Of a stretch of 64,000 bases of DNA, positions 56,551 to 64,000 are shown piece by piece. Source of the stretch: Halichondria panicea (lineage: Eukaryota > Porifera > Demospongiae > Suberitida > Halichondriidae); contig NC_087377.1 in assembly GCF_963675165.1 (NCBI RefSeq), positions 13,946,198 through 14,010,197 of the forward strand, in the 5' to 3' direction. The notes beneath the pieces were generated by a model. That model was not told the origin of the DNA. It saw only the letters and a program-made list of their open reading frames with translations, and searched no databases. The translations under genes were made by a program, and so were the position numbers. How positions within the stretch are numbered: position 1 is the stretch's first letter; each line of letters opens with the position of its first letter.

Positions 56551-56785
56551 CTTGTACACCATAATCCTAAGTGTCGGACCCCTCGGTATAGTGTGTGGAG
56601 GTGCCACTATAATTATATACTTGATAACTAAATACTTAGTCACCTACTAGCTTCTTGGCTGATACCAGTCATTACTTTTGTACATCTATATAATATTATT
56701 TAAACGATGTCATAATTACCATGGTGATTATCATAACCATAAATTATTCATTTCCTCATTTCCTATTTCTTCATTTCCTCATTTC

Positions 56786-57331
56786 ACAAGTGCAAAAAAC
56801 ATTTTGTGAAAAAATGGGAAGAGTAGGGTTGGAAGAGCATGTGCACTGAAATAACAAAAAGTTCGAAAACAAGATTGTGGGTTGGTATAGTCTTGCATGC
56901 TCCAACTAGTTGAGGGTGGGGCACGATCTTTAACAGTTGGGTCCAGCACTACTTCTCGTTACACCTCTTTCTTTATTTGAGACGCTCGATCACCTATTTT
57001 ACCATCAACTTGTATGTGTTTCTACATAATGACGCTTTGAATGAGGCTTTTTCAAACTAACGTTTCTTTCTGTTACAGCACCGAAACACTAGGTGTAAAA
57101 TTAATAAATTAATATTAAATTTGAGACTCTACAGATGAGCCCTGCCCACCCAAAACTCAAAGTAGTGCTGGACCCAACTGTTAAAGATCGTGCCCCACCC
57201 TCAACTAGTTGGAGCATGCAAGACTATACCAACCCACAATCTTGTTTTCGAACTTTTTGTTATTTCAGTGCACATGCTCTTCCAACCCTACTCTTTCCCA
57301 TTTTTTCACAAAATGTTTTTTGCACTTGTTT
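56786..57331. mobile_element. Foldback element with ~185-bp arms
   Basis: ACAAGTGCAAAAAACATTTT near 56786 pairs with its inverse near 57330. The arms continue through GAAGAGCATGTGCACTGAAA and CTCCAACTAGTTGAGGGTGG with few mismatches, leaving a ~190-bp centre. A partial relative follows at 57430-57570. Confidence 0.88.
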
Positions 57332-57571
57332 GTAAAATTTGTTCACTGCATGCATGCGTTATTTTATAAATAGTCCTGGGAAACCACGTACAATATTTTA
57401 AGTAATTACGTTTTGTTGTGTCTATTCTAATGGGCGTTCCTTTTAGGGTTACCCATCTTGTTCACATCCTTTTGAGCGGCTCATCCAACATGCAACCCTA
57501 CTTCTCACCATTATTTTTTCACAAATGTTTTTTTACACTTGTTTGTATCTACACTTTTTTCTTCACAGGTA

Positions 57572-58885
57572 CCATTTATCTATGGTGCTAGCTAGATCAA
57601 ATATCTTCAGAAGGTGGCAATCCACCTTTACTATGATAAAAAGAGCTAGATCTAGCTAACTGTACTGAATTTTTATTTGCACTGTTGCAGTTTGTGTCTG
57701 TTATGATAATTTTCATGAAGTTTTTTGGTCTTCAATAATTTATTATCACAAGCTAGCTCAGAGCAGGCGCGCTCAGAATGCAATGAAGAGCTTTACTTGC
57801 GAGCATTAATTAAGGTATAGCCAGCGATAGGCGAACTGACCTCTGCACCTAATAAAGAAGCCATATCATACACCCTAGCAAATTTAACTTCGAAGGAAAG
57901 CGATTAGTTCTGGACGTACCCAAGGCGACAGAGGACACTAATATGTGTCTAGTTTGTGCTGTGGAGCTACAGTTCTCTAGATTATCTCGCGGAAGAACGT
58001 GAGGAGAAGAATGACAAAAAGTTGTTGTTTTTTTACTTTTGCTGTTTTTATAACTTTTTCATACAATGTTCAATTCAGTTCATATTTCACACAAATGTCA
58101 CAAATGATATTGGCAACAGATATATAAACTCAAAATAACTTTGTCTTGCTTCTTGGGTGACATCCAGAGGGGGCCTTTTTGCTGTTTTCGACCCAACCCT
58201 ACTATTAGCACTACCGTGCTAATGATTTCCTTTCTCATTCCCTGTTTTATCACCACCCCACAAAGGCGGGGCAGCTCTGATGTACACGCCTATAATTATA
58301 ACTCCGTAAATAACACCGCCCACTTGTTCATCTCCGTATACTGGATTCTATTTTTAGTCTCTTGATACAAAGTCGGATGAGTACGTACGGTACATAGTAA
58401 TTTGCATGCCCTCTTCTCTTAGCTGTATACGCCCTTGGTAGAGTGGATAATTATATCAGAGTCACTATATGTTGCACTGTCCCAGATATAATTGTACCTC
58501 GATCTGAGCCAGGCCGTCTAAAAATGAAGGTGAGTTGAGAGGATGGCTCATAGACATGATAATGCCAGGTCTAAATGTAGCTAGCTAGCTTGGCTCTAAT
58601 AATAAGTCCAAAGTGCCTGGTCTAGAGATCTAGATTTTGTTACATGAAGAACAATAATCTAGCTTTGTCCTTTCATAGATATATGAAGAAAGAAAGGGGT
58701 TGGAAATGGAATTGGTGCACGTGACCATTTAACATTAATAGTTATACACAAAGGCCTCGAAAACTATCTGCTTTTCGTCCTATTTTTTGCCGAGTAATAA
58801 ACTCACTCGAAATAAGAAAGTAGATATTATTATCTTTTAGCAATTTTTAACACGCTTATTCAATGAGCCACGTGTAGTATGTTAA
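57572..58885. other. Gene-free stretch
   Basis: No gene is supported. Sequence is AT-rich with scattered open frames of 60-75 codons that have no recognised content or splice partners. Confidence 0.5.
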
Positions 58886-59205
58886 TAGTCTCATGAATCA
58901 GCCGTACCTTTGGTATCAGTCTGAGCACTCTTTACGTGAAGTCGTTTCACAATGGAATGTATTACGTCACTGTAAAAGCTAACAAAACCATAAAAATGCA
59001 ACCACATCCGCTATCTCTGCTCAGCCACATCACTGCTTGCTGCTCAACCGCATGTAAAGTTTCACTATTATTTGCTGCCTCCTATTCAAGCCACCTGATG
59101 CTTGTGAGCAATCTCATTGGTCACGTTGGAAATCCACCGTGGCCCATGAGTTCATGTAAAGAGTGCTCAGACGGACACCAAAGGTGCGGCTGATTCATGA
59201 GACTA
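58886..59205. mobile_element. TAGTCTCATGAATCAGCCG element, copy 2
   Basis: TAGTCTCATGAATCAGCCGT at the left and GGCTGATTCATGAGACTA at the right, with GTCTGAGCACTCTTTAC inverted further in. Flanks GTATGTTAA and GTACGTTAT resemble a worn 9-bp duplication. CCACGTG words on both sides extend the symmetry outward. Confidence 0.75.
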
Positions 59206-60960
59206 GTACGTTATAACACGTGGCTCAACTGACCACACCCATGACATGAAAGAAGCTTCATAGTGCTATTGGTCTTTAACATGTAAGCGTCCTGGTTCTA
59301 AAATAGGTATATGAGCACATTTACTAGACTAAGTGGTTTCTTCTCCACAGTGTGTAGAAATATAGGCATTAGCTTGGCTACCTTTCAAGCCACGCCCTTT
59401 ACAGATAAGGCAGCACAGCGGTTGTTCATTCGAGGGTACATCCGTTTTCAATTCCTCTCTTTTCTTTATCTCTGGTCTTTTTAATTACCCCGTGATCATG
59501 TATAATTTTGGTCACCTTATATCTATAAATGTGTACCGTAAAACCTCGATTTAAGGCGACACTTTTAAATAATTACGTTTTGTACCCTAGAGCAGTTCTA
59601 TGTGGGGTGTATATATATAGCTGTTGAATTTCAGTTATTTTGCTTGACTATTATGGTGCGCTTTCATAAGTTTTGGCTTGTTTATTGCGAAATATTCATT
59701 ATGCATGTGACTGTTGGCATGCAGGTGTTCATGTTAGTAATGCTATTCATTCATGTGCAGGTCGCTATGTTATAGTTAGATCCCATTTGAATGTATTTAT
59801 AGCTTATAGTACCGCAGTCTACACTAAGACTCCAAATTTGGCTTAAAATCATGTATTTGTGGTTATGTGTCATAATTTTTATAGTGAGTACTTGTTATGT
59901 AACAATCATGTTTGTGATTGTTCACTATAGTGTACAGAAATGCTCCGTAAACTTAATTATGGTTTATGTGATGTCACTGTTTACTGGATAAAGAAGCAAG
60001 TTTTTCAGCATATGTACCCAGAGTGCATCCCAGGTTCCAGAGTCACTGTATACTAGTAGCTATAGTGATCATGAGCTGACCACAGCAACCAGAACAGACA
60101 ACTAATTTTCCCAGAAATCAAAGTTGGACCAAACAGACAATATCCCATAAAAGTACTGATGTAAGTGCACAAGACTATCTATGAAAAAGGATTAGCAAGT
60201 GCTGGCTGCTTAGTTCTTAACTTCAAGTATGCTATTAGCTATCTATTTACTTTCAAGAAACTTTGGATACTCAAGTGGCAGGCAGGCAAGAATTTAAGTC
60301 ACTTATTTTTGTCAATGTCAATGTTTACTGTGTTTTATCTGATGTAAGCCTGAGTCATTGGTGCATGTTTTTAAGAGCTCTATATACTAGTTATACACAC
60401 ACGTACTCAGTGCACCATGCCATAATTATAGCTAGCTATTGCAGTGCAATATATGGTTGCTATGCAAGTGTTGTCTTATAGTCTAGCCTGTCTATACCTG
60501 TCCAGCACCCTCAGAACTATTTTGCTCAAAGTTGCTGTAAACAAAGAAATCATTTATTTTGTTTCTCTCTATTCTATAATGATCATTTTTAGAGCTTGAT
60601 TTCTGATCAGTAGCTTATTTATTGAGCATCAACTCTATATCATTCATTTCTTCTTGTTATAATTATTATTGTTGCATAGTAATTCTTCATAAAGAGACTA
60701 CCATTTTGTGTTACTACCGTTGACTATGAATATCATTAACGCCCATAAGGGCCTATATAAATTGTGATATGAAGTCATTATAATACCTTAGATCCCATGC
60801 ATTTGAGTGTATTTAGCAGGGAACTATGAGCTATAGTACCGGTACTATAGATTGCTCTGGGCTACAAACTACAACATTGTACATTGTATTGTGATTTACA
60901 AGAAGATACACATAAAAATTATTGTAGCTAGATGCTTTGTCTAGTAATAATTATAATAAC
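59206..60960. other. Gene-free stretch
   Basis: No gene is supported. An isolated CCGTAAAACCTCGATTTAAG at 59536 resembles a pogo-like element end without its partner. Confidence 0.5.
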
Positions 60961-60964
60961 AGAA

Positions 60965-62040
60965 GTAGAATGAAAGAGAGAAGCTCTAGTTTCTTTTTTT
61001 TGGCTTTGTTCGAGAGTAGTAGGAGACGCTCATTTTTTGGGCAGTGTGCTGTGCTTTTTTGCTGCAAGGCTGCATAGGGGAGGAGCTGGATGTATGGAAG
61101 TGCTGGGATTCTAGCTTTGGCTTCTTCCTATATAAAGTTCCTTTCGCTTTGTTCAAGAGTATAGTATAGGAGCTGCTCGTTTGCTGGGTGCAAATTATAG
61201 CTTAGGTGTCTTCCTTTCGCTTTGTGAGAGTAGTACGAGCCGCTCGTTTCTTGGGAAGTATGCTGGGCTTGTTTGCTGCAAAACTGGAGAAGGAGCTGGA
61301 TGTTTCCGTTTTGTGGGTGGAGCTAAGACTATAATTTTGTCCATCAAACTAAGGTGGAGGAACAGGGTTGACTTGAATAGAGACCACAGATTTAGTAGAC
61401 ACAGAGATGCCAACTTCAGATTTTTAGTTTTCAAAAGAATAATAATGCAGTTGCTAGGTTGGCTGTTTATATAGGTTGCATTTCTAGTAGCCAATAGGTT
61501 TTGGGATCTAAATCAGTTAGAACATGTGCATTCGGTATCTATGGTTATAGTGTCCCTCATCCCTCGGGCTAAAGCCCTCGAGCTTTGGGACACTATAACA
61601 CATAGATACCTCATGCCCATGGATGTTCTAACTATAACATAGATAAACGAACAGAAATACATACGCCCTTGACCGTTGTATTGTCATTTACAAGGAGATA
61701 CACATGTAAAACATAGCTAGATGCTTAGTCTAATAACATAATAACTTAACTAGGTTGGAAGAGAGAAGGTCTAGTTTCTTCTTTTGGCTTCATTCGAGAG
61801 CCGTTTGTTTCTTGCTGTGCTTGTTTGCTGTAAGGCTGCACGGGGGAGGAGCTGGATGTAGGGAAGTGCTGGGATTTTAACGAGCGGCTTCTATTTACTC
61901 ACGAAAAGAAGAAACCAAAGTAAAATCCCAGCGCTACATCCAGTTCCTACCCCCTAGTATTGCAGCAAACATGCAAGCAAGCTCAGCACACTGCCCAAGA
62001 AACGACTGGCTCCTACTCGAACAAAGCAAGCTGTCTATTA
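60965..62040. repeat. Cluster of direct and inverted repeats (GAGGAGCTGGATGTA family)
   Basis: A unit with TTTGGCTT...GTTCGAGAGTAGTA, TTGCTGCAAGGCTGCA and GAGGAGCTGGATGTA occurs near 60980-61130, 61140-61310 and 61770-61880, and inverted at 61900-62035. Between them 61533-61600 is a hairpin: GGTATCTATGGTTATAGTGT pairs with ACACTATAACACATAGATAC. Confidence 0.7.
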
Positions 62041-62049
62041 CGTTTTTTA

Positions 62050-63230
62050 TAATAATTTTTAGTTATAATAATTACATGACTGTGTATATAATTATATCCT
62101 TGTAAAATAAATAATTTAAGTTGATTGTAGTTTGTAGCCCAGATGGGGGGGATTTGAACATACATAATTCAACTGCTATATCAAATCCCTGTCCATACTG
62201 CAAGTGCAATGATCAGCACATGCATGAGCAATAATTATGTCAAGTCAGCCCGTACTAGAGTATAGGTGGGGCTTGCCTTAATAGTCTATAGGTGCTAACA
62301 GGAGTACATGAATAGGAGTAAGCAACTACTATACAGCCCATACAAACGTGTTGTTAATATCTCACTGTGTCATGCCACGTCATACTATGCATGTGTAAAA
62401 TGCCCACATCTCAAGTGGCCTACGTACAACCACTGTGTGGTTAATACATGCATTGTGCAAGCACACTTGGTAGAATAGGTCCAGGTGGCTAGCTCTTGCA
62501 CAAAAGGAAGAAAAGCAAAGAAACATGAACACAGCAAAGCAACTGTGATAGAAGTTGCCAAAAGCTTGCTATACTGAATAAAATAATCTAGCATTGGTGA
62601 GAAAATTAACTGAAGAAGTAGAGAAGCTACCACAACTAGAGATGTACCCTGAGAGAAAACAGGTTTTTAATATAATCTCTAAGGAACAGGATGATGGCTT
62701 GGTGAAGCTTGCAGGCTGCCTGTGCAATTAATTTTACATCAAGTGTAAAGGCAAATTTAAATGCATACTTAAATTTTCAAATTCAGTGGTACGATTTCCT
62801 ACGTTGCATTGCATCTGGGGTAGAAATAAAGCTCTCATAGACTCACAAGTAATCGACTCAGACTATGAAGAAACTCCTACTTTTAGTGCATGGGCATCCC
62901 TTGTTACTGCTGTGTCTCTCAAGGTTGACGTTGTTTCCTCAGACACACAACTTGCAATATTCCATGACATTGCAAGTAAGAGATGGAGCAACTTTAGCAG
63001 CTTGTCGCACCTCTAGTTTAGTTCTCTCTATACACGGTAACCCGGCACCACACACAATGCTAACTGCTTTGCATTGCATCAAACATGTTATTCAGCAAAG
63101 ATTAGTTACCAATTTCATGGTGAACAGCCAATTCCGTCTTTTTCTAAGGTTAAGCATTCTCTAGATGCTGAGTAGATCTAGATCTATGCTATTCTCTAAG
63201 TCTTGTATATAGTTTCAGCCTAGCCTGCAC
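62050..63230. other. Gene-free stretch
   Basis: Open frames near 62786-63164 were read in full and show no recognised domain, signal peptide or convincing splice structure. Confidence 0.5.
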
Positions 63231-63820
63231 TAGCCTCAATCCCAGGCCGCACTTCCCACTAGGGAAGTGGGCCTGGTATCGACTGCTTGCGCATGCGCTA
63301 ATATCCCCCCGGTATCTGGGGGCTTTGGATAACATCGTTTATGCTCAGTAAAACTATGACATCACAACGAAAGGAAGTGGATTGAAGGAAGTAGATAGAA
63401 AGTTCGATTGAAGGTTTCTAGCCCATCGGATAGCATTCTCTGATAGCTACCCTTAGCCTGCTATGTTAACAAAAGACTCACAGCCTGCAACAGTGTGGAT
63501 GACGATCGTCTGAAAGGAGTGACGGCTGATAAGAGCCTATATGGACAGACAGGCCACGCCCATTTAACACTAACTGTGGTGAAAGTCTACTATACTGCTA
63601 CTGATTCTATCAGAAGAAAATAGCAGTACAACAAACCTACACAGCTCTGTCTCTAGCTAGCTAGCTATATAGCTCTGTGTATGACTTTTAAGATATTTTC
63701 TCTGATGTATCCAGTATTATAGGAATATTTACGGGAAGAAAATCCAATAATTTGGCGCATGCGCAAGCAGTCGATAGCAGGCCTTCTTTCAAAGGCCAGT
63801 GAAGGAGGCTAAGCCTGCAC
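63222..63820. mobile_element. TAGCCTCGAT hairpin-end element, copy 5
   Basis: The element is 63231-63811 (581 bp), flanked by AGCCTGCAC on both sides (63222-63230, 63812-63820). The left end TAGCCTCAATCCCAGGCCGC carries stem CTTCCCACT/AAGTGG closing at GGCCTGGTATCGACTGCTTG. The right end has GCAAGCAGTCGATAGCAGGC, a different short stem (CCTTC/GAAGG type), then GGAGGCTA. Confidence 0.88.
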
Positions 63821-64000
63821 ATGCACTTTCACTCTTGTTCTAAGTGAGCCTACCATGCAGCCATACATGGTCATGTGTACTGTACACAAAGTAACCACAA
63901 TTTACACTACTACATGTGTTTGTGACGTAGTGAGATAATAACGAATTTATATGGTGTACATACCGTACCCTCGCGAAAATACGCCCACCCTTTTTTTGCA

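Larger units (their letters stand above)
48200..56596 (+). mobile_element. 8.4-kb DNA transposon with Ulp1 protease and PHD finger (broken)
   Basis: The left end CGAGGGGTCAGACACT (48208) and right end AGTGTCGGACCCCTCGGTA (to 56588) are inverted. TAGTGTGT flanks both (48200-48207, 56589-56596), an 8-bp target duplication. About 100-230 bp inside each end are many TAAATCT words, in the same orientation at both ends. All coding remnants are on the plus strand and belong to one element; they are listed separately. Two other insertions (51492-51987, 52515-54704) and several frameshifts have inactivated it. 8-bp duplications occur in hAT, P and KDZ superfamilies; assignment to one of these is open. 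Confidence 0.82.

Noticed and set aside
48208-56588. Assignment of the 8.4-kb element to the KDZ (Zisupton) superfamily
   Set aside because: The 8-bp duplication and Ulp1 domain fit, but the motifs I associate with KDZ cores are not visible. It is left unassigned.
62786-63164. Protein-coding exons
   Set aside because: Two overlapping frames stay open, but neither shows a domain, start context or partner exon.
1-64000. Most six-frame open reading frames of 60-100 codons
   Set aside because: They lie in introns, repeats or antisense to real exons, have no domain, signal or splice support, and are expected by chance at this length.

Overview
This is eukaryotic genomic DNA. Genes are split into short exons by GT-AG introns, the non-coding sequence is AT-rich and full of the self-complementary words TAATTATA and TGCATGCA, and inverted-repeat mobile elements are very dense. 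Gene style and composition suggest an invertebrate, most likely a demosponge of the Amphimedon type. That assignment is inference; no marker gene here proves it.

Layout. 1-1705 is the 3' end of a multi-pass membrane protein with a PQ-loop-like segment (+). 1875-2675 (-) is a one-exon gene for a tiny glycosylatable ectodomain, one membrane helix and a tyrosine-rich tail. 3498-28888 is a cluster of five related receptor genes, reconstructed here exon by exon: A (3498-6306, +), C (9667-12862, +), B (15323-18381, +), D (19311-22619, +) and E (26508-28888, -). All five have a signal peptide, an N-terminal Ig-like domain and further beta-sandwich-like domains encoded by phase-matched exons. A and B resemble each other, with one membrane helix and a tail without tyrosine. 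C and D resemble each other, with three membrane helices and a long tail of YxxL-type motifs that includes an ITAM-like pair. The A-C-B-D order implies duplication of a two-gene block. E has more ectodomain modules and a YEEI motif. Together with the 1875-2675 gene this looks like a candidate recognition or immune receptor locus.

22.9-25.8 kb holds decayed retrotransposon pieces (reverse transcriptase, zinc knuckle, protease, integrase tail). From 28.9 kb to the end almost everything supportable is mobile DNA: a 5'-truncated LINE (35853-37392), a RecQ-like helicase fragment, foldback elements, and several inverted-repeat families. The largest is an 8.4-kb broken DNA transposon (48208-56588) with an 8-bp target duplication. 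It encodes a BED-like finger, a DDE-type transposase core, a Ulp1-type cysteine protease and a PHD finger.

A second highlight is a family of elements with TAGCCTCGAT ends. Each end carries its own hairpin of variable sequence, and five copies have perfect 9-10-bp target duplications. Two copies sit inside the 8.4-kb transposon, one of them nested in a foldback element, which gives a relative order of insertions. No rRNA, tRNA or CRISPR was found.
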